Below are positions 8,655 through 18,074 of a DNA stretch of 64,000 nt, in pieces. The DNA is taken from contig NZ_BAYD01000052.1 in assembly GCF_000685075.1 (NCBI RefSeq), forward strand, positions 1-64,000, given 5' to 3'. The position numbers were made by a program, and so were the translations under genes. The notes beneath the pieces are model-generated. The model was given only the letters and a program-made list of their open reading frames with translations. It was not told where the DNA came from and searched no databases. Each line of letters opens with the position of its first letter. The stretch's first letter is position 1. This stretch comes from Paraburkholderia oxyphila NBRC 105797. Its GTDB lineage: Bacteria > Pseudomonadota > Gammaproteobacteria > Burkholderiales > Burkholderiaceae.

Positions 8655-9093
8655 GGAAGTGCCTCGAAATGAAGGTGGAGAAAGATGCGAGCCGTGCCGG
8701 CGACGGCGCGCTCATCGTCACTCTACGAGCGCACGCGTGCGCAGGAGCGCCAAAAAGCACGCAAATGCTGCCAGCGGCGACGCTCGAACGGGCGCGTGGG
8801 TACCGCGCGCGAAGCGCGCCGTCATCGCGAAAAGCGCCATACGTGTGGCGTTTTCGCCGCATCGCGCACGCGTCGCGCTGGCGCAGGCGGCATGCGCACG
8901 GGGGGCTCAGGCGCACGTTTACCCCTGTAAACAGGTATCGAAATGCGTTTGGCAGTCAGCGCCGCGCAACAAATTTGCATCTGCGATGCAAAAGAGTCAC
9001 GCAAAACGCTTGCACGCTTGTAGAATCCGCCGTTGAAGCATCTGCATTCCGCTGTGCTTCGTCGATTCACTGACCAACACTGGTAGGAGAAAC
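8655..9093. other. Divergent upstream region of the DJ-1 and HU genes
   Basis: This 439-bp spacer has no credible gene. It contains the perfect palindrome at 8974-8992 and must hold promoters in both directions; TAGAAT at 9021-9026 is a possible -10 box for the HU gene but no convincing -35 box is spaced correctly. GGAGAAAC precedes the HU start. Confidence 0.5.
8974..8992. promoter_or_regulatory. Operator-like palindrome upstream of HU gene
   Basis: TTTGCATC, a TGC spacer and GATGCAAA form a perfect 8-bp inverted repeat about 100 bases before the HU start. Dyads of this size are typical protein-binding sites; the binding protein is unknown. Confidence 0.5.
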
Positions 9094-9540
9094 ATGCCGA
9101 CTTCCGCAAAGAAAGTGGCCGCAAAAAAGGCAGCTGCCCCGGCCAAGAAGGTTGCCGCAAAGAAAGCGCCCGCCAAGACGGCCGCAGCTAAGAAGGTCGC
9201 CGTGAAGGCGTCCGGCGCACCGTCGCCGATCAAGGACACCTTCACGAAGGCCTCGCTGGCTGCTCACGTCGCTGAGCGTGCTGGCGTCGAGCCGAAGGCC
9301 ACGAAGGCCGTGCTCGCCGCGCTGGAAGACACGATCCTGGGTTCGGTCCACAAGAAGGGCGCCGGCGAGTTCACGCTGTCGGGCCTTCTGAAGATCGTCG
9401 TCCAGGCCGTCCCGGCGAAGAAGAAGCGCTTCGGCAAGGACCCGTTCACGGGTGAAGAGCGCTGGTTCCCGGCCAAGCCGGCAACCGTGCGTATCAAGGC
9501 GCGCGCGCTGAAGAAGCTGAAGGACGCAGCAGCGGCCTGA
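9094..9540 (+). CDS. HU-family nucleoid protein with Lys/Ala-rich N-terminal tail
   Basis: The 148-aa protein has two parts. Residues 1-40 are a run of (A)KK and PAKK units like eukaryotic histone H1 tails. Residues 48-148 are an HU/IHF-type domain, recognised from KASLAAHVAERAGVEPKATKAVL and FTLSGLLKIVV, followed by a GKDPFTGEERWFPAKPATVRIKARALKKLK DNA-binding arm. It should bind and compact DNA without strong sequence preference. Such tailed HU proteins are common in Burkholderiales. AGGAGAAAC stands just before the ATG, and an intrinsic terminator follows, so it is a single-gene unit. Confidence 0.88.
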   Translation: MPTSAKKVAAKKAAAPAKKVAAKKAPAKTAAAKKVAVKASGAPSPIKDTFTKASLAAHVAERAGVEPKATKAVLAALEDTILGSVHKKGAGEFTLSGLLKIVVQAVPAKKKRFGKDPFTGEERWFPAKPATVRIKARALKKLKDAAAA

Positions 9541-9589
9541 GCGCTTCATGCCGGGGCCTTGCGGCCGCGGCACGCGTGAGTACCCAAAG

Positions 9590-9624
9590 AATCCCCGTTG
9601 GCTTTGTGCCTGCGGGGATTTTTA
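9590..9624 (+). terminator. Rho-independent terminator after HU gene
   Basis: AATCCCCG (9590-9597) pairs perfectly with CGGGGATT (9613-9620) and runs into TTTTTAT. It lies 50 bases past the HU stop codon on the plus strand. Confidence 0.88.
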
Positions 9625-9793
9625 TTTGCGTGCCGAAAACGGCAATGCGTCAGTTCGCTCGCAAAATGCATACTCAAATGTTATGAATGGATGTCAGGTA
9701 AGATAACGCGTAATACACGGGAGATTTAACGATCTCGATCTTGTCTGACGATGCTCTGAAGCCATCCAGGCGAAAGGGGCATATGCTCATGTT

Positions 9794-10693
9794 ATGCCTG
9801 TTTCCGAACTCAGTATCCGCCAGGTTGAAGCGTTTCGCGCCTTGATGCAATGGCGCACGGTTACGCGCGCTGCGCGCGCGCTGGGTGTTTCGCAACCTGC
9901 GGTCAGCCGTCTGCTCGCCGACTTCGAGGCAAGCGTAGGCTTCGCGCTGTTCGAACGCGCACGCGGGAGGTTGCTGCCGACCGGCGAGGCGCATGCGCTT
10001 CATGCGGAAGTAGAGCGCGCGTTCAGTGGACTGGAACGGGTCGTGCAGGCCGCCGCGCAGATCCGCGAGCAGCGCCGCGGCGTGCTGTGTGTGGCAGGCG
10101 CACCCGAGCTCGGCCCCGACTTTCTGCCGCGCGTGACGGCGGCGTTCGCGCAGGACCATGAGGGCGTAGACGTGAAGCTGCTCACGCTCGAACCCGCGCT
10201 TGCGCTCGAACGCGTGGCGGCGCAGCGCTGCGATCTGGCTTTTGTCGGCGAGGAAACGGCACCGCGTGCCGTGCGGCTCGAGCGTCTCGGGCAATGGCCG
10301 ATGCGCTGCATCGTGCCGCGCGGGCACCGTCTCGCACGCAAGCGCGCCGTTGGCGCCGCAGACTGCGAAGGCGAGCTCTTCGTTTCGTACGCGGCCGGAA
10401 CGCACGCGCGCCTGCGCATCGATCGCATGTTCTCCGAGGCCGGTGTAACGCGTCTCGACAGCGTGGAGGCGGATCTCGCGCAGGCCGTCGTGACGCTGGT
10501 GGAGGCGGGGATGGGCATTGCGCTCGTCGACCCGCTCACGGCGGCGGGGGCAAGCGCGCGCGTGGTGGTGAAGCGCTTCGAGCCGGCGCAGGAGGTGCCG
10601 CTCAACGCGGCGCGATACGCTCAGCGGGCAGCGGCGCCGCTGGCGGATGCCTTCTTGCGTCACGCGGCGGAGGCGCTCGCCAGGTTGCGCTGA
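9794..10693 (+). CDS. LysR-family transcriptional regulator
   Basis: The 299-aa protein has an N-terminal winged helix-turn-helix (ELSIRQVEAFRALMQWRTVTRAARALGVSQPAVSRLLADFE, about residues 5-46) and a periplasmic-binding-like effector domain from about residue 90, with the VTLVEAGMGIALVDPLTA segment near 233-250 typical of the family. It sits alone between the HU gene (same strand, after a terminator) and a convergent porin gene, so no target operon is evident from gene order. Its effector cannot be inferred. Confidence 0.9.
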   Translation: MPVSELSIRQVEAFRALMQWRTVTRAARALGVSQPAVSRLLADFEASVGFALFERARGRLLPTGEAHALHAEVERAFSGLERVVQAAAQIREQRRGVLCVAGAPELGPDFLPRVTAAFAQDHEGVDVKLLTLEPALALERVAAQRCDLAFVGEETAPRAVRLERLGQWPMRCIVPRGHRLARKRAVGAADCEGELFVSYAAGTHARLRIDRMFSEAGVTRLDSVEADLAQAVVTLVEAGMGIALVDPLTAAGASARVVVKRFEPAQEVPLNAARYAQRAAAPLADAFLRHAAEALARLR

Positions 10694-10849
10694 TCGCGTA
10701 AAGGGAGCGCGCGGGGGTGGCGCCGAGGGTGCTGCGAAGCGCAGCGTATGCCGCCCGGCGAGCAAGCCGCCATCCAGGCTACCGAGGTTCTACCCGCTCG
10801 TGCCAGGCCTGTTCCCGCTAAAAGCCGGTTCTGGATTGTTGCGCCCATG

Positions 10850-10885
10850 AAAAAGCCAGCCTTGGCTTGCACCGAAGGCTGGCTT
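10850..10885 (-). terminator. Rho-independent terminator after porin gene
   Basis: On the minus strand AAGCCAGCCTT pairs perfectly with AAGGCTGGCTT (10853-10863 with 10875-10885) and ends in a run of U. It lies about 70 bases past the porin stop. Confidence 0.85.
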
Positions 10886-10952
10886 GTGTAGCGTGCAGCT
10901 TTTAGCTGCGTGGTCTCTTCGCCTGGCCGGGCGTGAGCCCGGCTCATGTTGC

Positions 10953-12125
10953 TTAGAACTTGTGGCGGATACCCAGGCTGACGATTTCTTGCGAGCTCGA
11001 AGCCGAGTTGTAGCCATACGAACCGATCGATGCGCCAGCCGTGTCGGTCGTCGTGGCGTCGACGCGCTGCGTGCCGTTGGCGTGCTGGTAAGCCGCCAGT
11101 GCGTACAGGTCGGTGCGCTTCGACAGGTTGTAGTCCGCGCCGAGCGAAACCTGGTTGTACGACGCCGACGTGTCGCCCGCACCGTGCGTGTAGATGTAGC
11201 CGAGGCCGAGCAGCAGGGCCGGGTTCACCTGGTAGCCGAAGAAGCCGCCGGCAACGTTGTAGCGCTCGGTCGACTGGAACGCCGAGTAGGCGTCCGGCTT
11301 GTACTGGACGTTGGCGTAACGCACGCCGAACGTGAACGGACCTGCGACGTACTGGGCTGCAACCGAAGCGTTGCCGATCGACTTGGCCGATGCGTAGGCA
11401 TTGTTGATCTGGCTGTCGAACATGGCGCCCGACGTCGCGTTCGATGCCCAGCCGTTGTCGCGCTGTGCCGGGTTCGACGAGTTGTCCATGCGGAAGTAGC
11501 CGGCGGCGACGTTGAACGAGCCGATACCATAGGTAGCAGCCGCACCCCAGCTTTGGCCCGAGCCCGTCGCGCCTGCGACGCCGCCGAGTGCGTACATGCC
11601 TTCGAACTGGAAGCCGCTCAGAACCGGCGAGACGTACTTGACGCCGCTGTTGGTACGCGAGCTGTTGTCGTTGTTGTCGACGTCACCCGGCGTCGTGAAC
11701 GTGCTGCCGAAGTAGTTGTCGGCGGTCAGCGGCTGAACCATGTCGACCAGCGGGTCGTACTGGCGGCCCAGCGTGACCGTACCGAATTGCTCGTGCGTCA
11801 GGCCAACGTAAGCTTGACGGCCGAACATGAGGCCGCCTTGGCCCAGCGTGCCGTTGTTGACGTTAAAGCCGTTTTCCAATTGGAAAATCGCCTTCAGGCC
11901 GCCACCCAGGTCTTCCGTGCCCTTCAGGCCGAAGCGGTCGCCCGAGATGTTGCCGGCGTAAAGGCCGACCAGGTTCTTGTTCTGGCCGGCTGCGTTTTGG
12001 TCGTTGTGCACCCACTGGATCGATTCATCGATCACGCCGTACAGGGTGACGCTGCTTTGTGCGTGTGCTGCGCCCGAAGCGGCCAGAATTGCCAGCGAGA
12101 GGCTCGAGAGTGCGATTCGTTTCAT
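10953..12125 (-). CDS. Trimeric outer-membrane porin (Burkholderia type)
   Basis: The 390-aa precursor has a signal peptide (MKRIALSSLSLAILAASGAAHA) followed by QSSVTLYGVIDESIQW, the start of the 16-strand general porin family, and ends in a beta-strand with terminal Phe (IRHKF), the outer-membrane assembly signal. FGLKGTEDLGGGLKAIFQLE and FGRQAYVGLT match the first barrel strands. It should form a water-filled diffusion channel for small solutes. I start at the ATG at 12125 because it has a GGAGA site and begins the signal peptide; the frame runs on to 12251. It stands alone and ends at an intrinsic terminator. Confidence 0.93.
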   Translation of the reverse strand: MKRIALSSLSLAILAASGAAHAQSSVTLYGVIDESIQWVHNDQNAAGQNKNLVGLYAGNISGDRFGLKGTEDLGGGLKAIFQLENGFNVNNGTLGQGGLMFGRQAYVGLTHEQFGTVTLGRQYDPLVDMVQPLTADNYFGSTFTTPGDVDNNDNSSRTNSGVKYVSPVLSGFQFEGMYALGGVAGATGSGQSWGAAATYGIGSFNVAAGYFRMDNSSNPAQRDNGWASNATSGAMFDSQINNAYASAKSIGNASVAAQYVAGPFTFGVRYANVQYKPDAYSAFQSTERYNVAGGFFGYQVNPALLLGLGYIYTHGAGDTSASYNQVSLGADYNLSKRTDLYALAAYQHANGTQRVDATTTDTAGASIGSYGYNSASSSQEIVSLGIRHKF

Positions 12126-12479
12126 CCAGTTTTCTCCACGCAGATTTAGTTGTTGCTTGATTTGGTTGATGCTGTTGCGGAAAGGAGAATAACGCAGGGG
12201 TGCAATTCTCCTGAACTGAAAAAAAATGACTGTCGCAAAAAGCTGACACATGCTGAGAAAGCCTTGAAATACGGGCGCTTAGGCGATTCTTCCGGATCCT
12301 GAAAAGGATGATTGTTGGCGCTGCATTATTGTCGTTTTCGATACAAGTCGCGAAACGTGCAACCTCATGGGCTGTTGATGCGGGTAAACGTGGCGCAACT
12401 AGGGGTGTCCCCTGGTTGCGCCAGATCTGAGGTGTGGCTGCGCCGGCGCGAGGCCCCGGCACCGGGGCTGCGGGGCGTT
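12126..12479. other. Porin 5' region and BrkB-gene 3' region
   Basis: This 354-bp gap holds the porin leader (minus strand). An AT-richer part near 12140-12290 is the likely promoter zone. An inverted repeat is described separately. No gene is seen. Confidence 0.5.
12183..12212. repeat. Inverted repeat in porin leader region
   Basis: AGGAGAAT (12183-12190) and ATTCTCCT (12205-12212) form an 8-bp dyad with a 14-nt spacer, 58-87 bases before the porin start. It could be an operator or an RNA hairpin in the leader; one arm resembles a ribosome-binding sequence. Confidence 0.4.
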
Positions 12480-13898
12480 TCAGGGCTTGTCGCGGGTGTC
12501 GCCGCGGCGGCGGCCGGCCGCCGCGGTCATGGCGATCGCGGCACTGGCGACGAGCACCACCGCGCGCCACGGGTGGCGCTTGACGTAGCGATCGGCGGCG
12601 GCCACCGTGCGGCCCGCCTGCACGAGCGTATAGGCGGCGGCATAGGTGGCGCCCTTTTCCATATTGACAACCGAGCGGCGGATTTGCAGGCCGTCGGCGT
12701 CGCGCCGGGCGAATGCGCCGCCTTCAGCGCGCACCTGACCAATCGCATGGAGCGGCGCTTCGGCGGCATTCGCGCCATCGGCGCCATCCCGGGCGATGTT
12801 GGCCGCTACGGCCGCGGCATACGGCGACGGCGCGCCGTTTCCGGCGGCGTGCGGGTCAGCCTCATGCGGGCTAGCCGAATTGGCGCCCGTGTTTCCGATG
12901 GGAACCGCGTGTGCCGCCTGCGCCTGCGCGGCGGCCTCGCGCATGGGCGCGATCGTGGACGCGGCCAGCACCGAGGCGAGCTTCGCGCGGCTGCCGGGTG
13001 GCGTTTCCTCGAGGAAACCCCATGCGCCGCGTGGATCGTGCAGGCGTGCGCGCGCCGCCGAGAATTCCGCGCCGAGCAGCAGCACTGCCGCCGAGAAGTA
13101 CAGCCACATCAGCAGCACGGCGAGCGAGCCCGCGGCGCCGAACGCCGTGGCCATGCCCGCATGCGCGAGATAGAGCGCGAAGAGTTTCTTGCCCACCGAA
13201 AACAGTACGGCCGCCACGATGCCGCCCACCATGGCGTCGCGCCATTGCACCACGGCGTCGGGCAGGAAGCGCAGCAAGGCGGCGAACGCGATCGCGAGCA
13301 CGAGCAGCCCGACCGCCAGTTGCATGATGTTTCCGATAATCAAATAAGTGGAGTCGCCCCAGAGCCACTGTCCAACGAACGTGATGGCGGCATCCAGCAC
13401 GAGCGAGACGATCAGCAGGAAGGCGACGCCGAGCACGAGGCCGAACGAGATCAGCCGCACGCGCACGAGTGCGAGCACCGACGAGGTACGCGGACCGTCC
13501 AGCGGCCAGACGATATTGAGTGCGGAATTGAGTGACGAAAACGTTGCTGACGCCCCGATCGCCAGCAGCGCGAGTGAGATCACGGCGGCCACGCTGCCCT
13601 TGCCGCCCGCGCGGTGCGCGTTCTGCACGATGGTCGTAATGCCGGCGGCAGCGTCGTTGCCGAGCACGTTGTGCACCTCGCGAAAGAGCTCGCCGCGCGC
13701 CGCGTCGGCGCCGAAGAACCAGCCGGCCACCGCGATCACCATGACGAGTGTGGGCGCGAGCGAGAACGCCGAGTAGAACGCGATGCTCGCGGCCAGCGAC
13801 GGGCAGCGGTCGGCGATGAACTGCCGGCACGCGCGCACCACCCAGGACGCTTCCTTGCGCGCGGCCGATTCGAGCCGTTCCGTTGAAATGGTTGCCAT
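12480..13898 (-). CDS. YihY/BrkB family inner-membrane protein
   Basis: The 472-aa protein has about six membrane segments in its first 300 residues and family signatures CPSLAASIAFYSAFSLAPTLV (just after residue 30), GSVAAVISLALLAIGASATF, and the FGAAGSLAVLLMWLYFSAAVLLLGAEF segment. The C-terminal 170 residues are Ala-rich and soluble, longer than in typical members, and end with a second hydrophobic stretch near APWRAVV/ASAAIAMTAAA. Family members were once called RNase BN or serum-resistance BrkB; biochemical function is unsettled, with transporter-like roles proposed. The ATG at 13898 is chosen because the family motif starts soon after; the frame is open to 14006. Confidence 0.88.
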   Translation of the reverse strand: MATISTERLESAARKEASWVVRACRQFIADRCPSLAASIAFYSAFSLAPTLVMVIAVAGWFFGADAARGELFREVHNVLGNDAAAGITTIVQNAHRAGGKGSVAAVISLALLAIGASATFSSLNSALNIVWPLDGPRTSSVLALVRVRLISFGLVLGVAFLLIVSLVLDAAITFVGQWLWGDSTYLIIGNIMQLAVGLLVLAIAFAALLRFLPDAVVQWRDAMVGGIVAAVLFSVGKKLFALYLAHAGMATAFGAAGSLAVLLMWLYFSAAVLLLGAEFSAARARLHDPRGAWGFLEETPPGSRAKLASVLAASTIAPMREAAAQAQAAHAVPIGNTGANSASPHEADPHAAGNGAPSPYAAAVAANIARDGADGANAAEAPLHAIGQVRAEGGAFARRDADGLQIRRSVVNMEKGATYAAAYTLVQAGRTVAAADRYVKRHPWRAVVLVASAAIAMTAAAGRRRGDTRDKP

Positions 13899-14054
13899 GA
13901 TGTGTGTCCTGCGTGCTGGCCTGACTATATAGCAAGCCCGGTACCCACGCGCAGCGGCTGTCCAGCGCCAGGCGCGTACGGACAGCTCGCGCGATCCGTC
14001 TCTCAAAACGTCTTATACTGAAAATACCCACAATCCCAAAGCCGAGGACGCATC

Positions 14055-17000
14055 ATGCTGCAAATGTCCCGGCGCCAGTTCCTCAAGGTCACGGCAACGT
14101 CGCTGGCGGGTTCCAGCCTCGCGTTGATGGGTTTCGCGCCCGACAACGTGCTTGCCGAGGTCCGACAATACAAACTGGCGCGCACCACTGAAACCCGCAA
14201 CACCTGCCCGTATTGCTCGGTGGGCTGCGGGATCCTCATGTACGGTCTCGGCGATGGCGCGAAGAACGCCACCGCGAGCATCATCCATATCGAGGGTGAT
14301 CCCGATCACCCGGTCAACCGCGGCACGCTTTGCCCGAAGGGGGCGAGCCTGATCGACTTCATTCATAGTCCGAATCGCCTTCAGCATCCCGAGTATCGGG
14401 CGGCGGGCTCGAACGAATGGAAGCGCATCTCGTGGGACGAGGCGCTCGATCGCATCGCGAAGCGCCTCAAAGAGGACCGCGACGCGAACTTCGTCGAGAA
14501 GACCGCGGACGGCAAGACCGTCAACCGCTGGCTGACCACCGGCATGCTGGCGGCCTCGGCGGCCAGCAACGAAGTCGGTTACCTCACGCATAAAGTGGCC
14601 CGCTCGATGGGCCTGCTCGCATTCGACAACCAGGCGCGTGTCTGACACGGCCCGACGGTGGCAGGTCTTGCCCCGACGTTTGGCCGTGGTGCGATGACGA
14701 ACCATTGGGTCGACATTCGCAATGCGGACGTGATTCTGGTGATGGGCGGCAATGCGGCCGAGGCGCACCCGTGCGGCTTCAAGTGGGTCACGGAGGCCAA
14801 GGCGCACCGCAAGGCGCGGCTCATCGTGGTGGATCCGCGCTTCACGCGCACGGCATCGGTCGCGGACTTCTACGCGCCGATCCGCACCGGCACGGACATC
14901 GCGTTCCTTGGCGCAGTGATCAACTGGCTGCTCACGAACGACAAGATCCAGCACGAGTACGTGAAGAATTACACGGACTTTTCGTTCATCGTGCGCGACG
15001 ATTTCGCGTTCAACGACGGCATCTACTCGGGCTACGACGCGCAAAAGCATGCGTATCCCGACAAGTCGTCGTGGGACTACGAGATCGGCGACGACGGTTT
15101 CGTGAAAACCGACGACACGCTGCAGAACCCGCGCTGCGTCTATCAGCTGCTCAAGCAGCATTACTCGCGCTATACGCCCGAGATGGTGGAGAAGGTCTGC
15201 GGCACGCCGAAGGAGAAGTTTCTCAAGGTATGCGAAATGCTGGCGAGCACGGCCGTGCCGGGCCGCGCGGGCACCATCATGTACGCGCTTGGCTGGACTC
15301 ATCATTCGATTGGCTCGCAGATGATTCGCACGGGTGCGATGGTGCAATTGCTGCTCGGCAACATTGGCATCGCAGGCGGCGGCATGAACGCGCTGCGCGG
15401 CCACTCGAACATCCAGGGGCTCACCGACCTCGGGTTGATGTCGAATCTGCTTCCCGGCTATATGTCGCTGCCCACTGAGGCCGAACAGGACTACGACGGC
15501 TACATCAAGAAGCGCGCGCTGCAGCCACTGCGGCCCAATCAGCTCAGCTACTGGCAGCATTACAACGCGTTCTTCGTGAGCTTCATGAAGTCGTGGTGGG
15601 GCGACGCGGCCACGCAGGAGAACAACTGGGGCTACGACTGGCTGCCGAAGCTCGACAAGCCCTACGACCTGCTGCAGACCATCGAGCTGATGAACCAGGG
15701 CAAGATCAACGGCTATATCTGCCAGGGCTTCAACGTGATCGCGTCCGCGCCCGACAAGGCGAAAACGCTCTCCGCGCTCGGCAAGCTCAAGTGGCTTGTC
15801 ATCATGGACCCGCTCGCCACCGAGACCTCGGAGTTCTGGAAGAAGTACGGCGAGTACAACGATGTCGATACGGGCTCGATCCAGACGGAGGTGTTTCGTC
15901 TGCCCACGACGTGCTTTGCGGAAGAAAACGGCTCGCTCGTGAGTTCGAGCCGCGTGCTGCAATGGCACTGGAAGGGCGCAGAACCGCCGGCCGAGGCGCG
16001 GAGCGATCTCGAGATCATGTCGGGGCTGTTCCTGCGCATTCGCGCCGCCTATCAGAAGGACGGCGGCAAGCTGCCCGATCCGATCGTGAAGCTCGACTGG
16101 CCGTACTCGGATCCGGCAAGCCCCACGCCTGAAGAACTCGCGCAGGAATACAACGGCCGCGCGCTCGCCGACCAGACCGACTCGAAGGACCCTACCAGGG
16201 TGCTCGTGAAGAAAGGCGAGCAGCTCTCCAGTTTCGCGCAGCTCAAGGACGATGGCAGTACCGCGAGCGGCTGCTGGATCTTCTGCGGCGCGTGGACCCA
16301 GGCGGGCAACCAGATGGGCCGGCGCGACAACTCGGACCCCACCGGCATCGGGCAGACGCTGAACTGGGCCTGGGCCTGGCCGGTCAACCGGCGCGTGCTG
16401 TACAACCGGGCCTCGTGCGATACCGCGGGCAAGCCGTTCGACCCCACGCGCAAGCTGATCGGCTGGAACGGCAGCGCATGGACCGGCGCGGACGTGCCCG
16501 ACTACAAGGTCGACGAGGCGCCCGATCTCGGCATGGGGCCGTTCATCATGAACCCCGAGGGCGTCGCGCGTTTCTTCGCGCGCGACGGCATGAACGAAGG
16601 GCCGTTCCCCGAGCACTACGAACCATTCGAGAACCCGCTCGGCTATAACCCGTTCCATCCCAACAACCAGCAGGCCACGAGCAATCCAGCGGCGCGCGTG
16701 TTCCCCGACGACCGCGCGACGTTCGGCACGGCGCAAGCGTTCCCGCACGTCGCCACCACCTACCGGCTCACCGAGCATTTCCACTTCTGGACCAAGCATG
16801 CGCGCCTGAACGCCATCATCCAGCCGCAGCAGTTCGTCGAGATCGGCGAAGAGCTCGCGCAGGAGGTGGGGGTGGCCGACGGCGGACGCGTGAAGGTGTC
16901 GAGCAATCGCGGCTACCTGATCGCGGTCGCGGTGGTCACCAAGCGCATCAAGGTGCTCACCATCGACGGCAGGAAGGTGCACCACGTAGGCGTGCCGCTG

Positions 17001-17126
17001 CACTGGGGCTTCACGGGACTGACGAAACCCGGCTATCTGACGAATACGCTCACGCCGCCCGTCGGCGACGGCAATTCGCAGACACCCGAGTTCAAGTCGT
17101 TCCTCGTGAAAGTGGAAAAGGCGTAA
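14055..17126 (+). CDS. fdnG: Formate dehydrogenase-N alpha subunit, selenoprotein (UGA = Sec197)
   Basis: This is the catalytic molybdopterin subunit that oxidises formate on the periplasmic side. The 1023-residue product has a Tat signal (SRRQFLK at residues 5-11), a [4Fe-4S] site (Cys51, 54, 58, 93), and the in-frame TGA at 14643-14645, where family members carry selenocysteine followed by HGPTV. Reading continues in the same frame to 17126, with MTNHWVDIRNADVILVMGGN next and molybdopterin-binding segments to the end. A SECIS hairpin follows the TGA directly. A gene finder that treats TGA as stop will split it into 14055-14645 and 14658-17126. It heads the fdnGHI-fdhE-selAB cluster. Confidence 0.96.
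14643..14690 (+). promoter_or_regulatory. SECIS element directing Sec insertion in fdnG
   Basis: Right after the TGA, CACGGCC (14646-14652) pairs with GGCCGTG (14682-14688). Inside, CG-A-CGG (14653-14658) pairs with CCG-A-CG (14673-14678) with one A/A mismatch, T14659 is bulged, and GGCA (14660-14663) pairs with TGCC (14669-14672) around a GGTCT loop. The bulged U and GGUC loop are the SelB contact points known in the E. coli fdhF/fdnG elements. Structure drawn by eye. Confidence 0.9.
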
Positions 17127-17138
17127 AGGGGGAACGAC

Positions 17139-18074
17139 ATGGCACTGCAATCGCTCGACATCAAACGCCTGTCCGCCACCACCACGCCGCCGCCCGGCGT
17201 GCGCGAGCCGGTCACGGGCGCGGTCGCGAAGCTCATCGACGTGACCAAGTGCATCGGCTGCAAGGCGTGCCAGACCGCGTGCATGGAATGGAACGATCTG
17301 CGCGACGAAGTGGGGATCAACACGGGCGTCTACGACAACCCGCGCGATCTCACCGAGCACTCGTGGACCGTGATGCGCTATACGGAATACGAGAACCCGA
17401 ACGGCAACCTCGAATGGCTGATCCGCAAGGACGGCTGCATGCACTGCGAAGACCCGGGCTGCCTGAAGGCGTGCCCGTCGCCGGGCGCGATCGTCCAGTA
17501 TACGAACGGCATCGTGGATTTCCACGAGGAAAACTGCATCGGCTGCGGCTACTGCATCACCGGTTGCCCGTTCAATATTCCACGCCTTTCGAAGAAGGAC
17601 CATCGCGTCTATAAATGCACGCTGTGCTCCGATCGCGTGGCCGTGGGCCAGGAGCCCGCGTGCGTGAAGACCTGCCCGACCGGCGCGATCGTGTTCGGCA
17701 CCAAGGAAGACATGAAGCAGCACGCGGCCGAGCGCATCGTCGACCTCAAGGAGCGCGGCTTCGACAAAGCCGGGCTCTACGACCCGCCGGGCGTGGGCGG
17801 CACGCATGTGATGTACGTGCTGCATCACGCGGACCAGCCCTCGCTCTATCACGGCTTGCCCGACAACCCGCGCATCAGCCCGCTCGTGCAGCTCTGGAAG
17901 GGCGTGGCCAAGCCGCTCGCGCTCGCGGGCATCGCGCTCGCGGCGGTGGCGGGCTTCTTCCACTACACGCGGGTGGGGCCGAACGAAGTGAGCGCAGAGG
18001 ACGAGCAAGCCGCGCGCGACGAGGCGCGGCGCATCCGTGGCGAACCCGAGGAGCGCGACGATGAACAACGATGA
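17139..18074 (+). CDS. fdnH: Formate dehydrogenase-N beta subunit (iron-sulfur)
   Basis: The 311-aa electron-transfer subunit passes electrons from the alpha to the gamma subunit. Four [4Fe-4S] cysteine groups are visible, beginning CIGCKACQTAC (Cys38, 41, 44, 48), then CMHCEDPGCLKACP, CIGCGYCITGCP, and CTLC with CVKTCP. A single membrane anchor (LALAGIALAAVAGFFHYT) lies near the C-terminus, as in E. coli FdnH. The start, 12 bases after the fdnG stop, has an AAAGGGGGAA ribosome site. The end overlaps fdnI by 14 bases, so the two are translationally coupled. Confidence 0.95.
   Translation: MALQSLDIKRLSATTTPPPGVREPVTGAVAKLIDVTKCIGCKACQTACMEWNDLRDEVGINTGVYDNPRDLTEHSWTVMRYTEYENPNGNLEWLIRKDGCMHCEDPGCLKACPSPGAIVQYTNGIVDFHEENCIGCGYCITGCPFNIPRLSKKDHRVYKCTLCSDRVAVGQEPACVKTCPTGAIVFGTKEDMKQHAAERIVDLKERGFDKAGLYDPPGVGGTHVMYVLHHADQPSLYHGLPDNPRISPLVQLWKGVAKPLALAGIALAAVAGFFHYTRVGPNEVSAEDEQAARDEARRIRGEPEERDDEQR

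Noticed and set aside
14643..14645. In-frame stop in the formate dehydrogenase gene as a nonsense mutation
   Set aside because: The position is where the family carries Sec, a SECIS hairpin follows, and selA, selB and selC are downstream.
14013..18068. A 1351-codon open frame on the minus strand opposite fdnG and fdnH
   Set aside because: It is antisense to clearly recognised formate dehydrogenase genes, rich in Arg/His/Ala as expected for GC-rich antisense frames, and matches no family.
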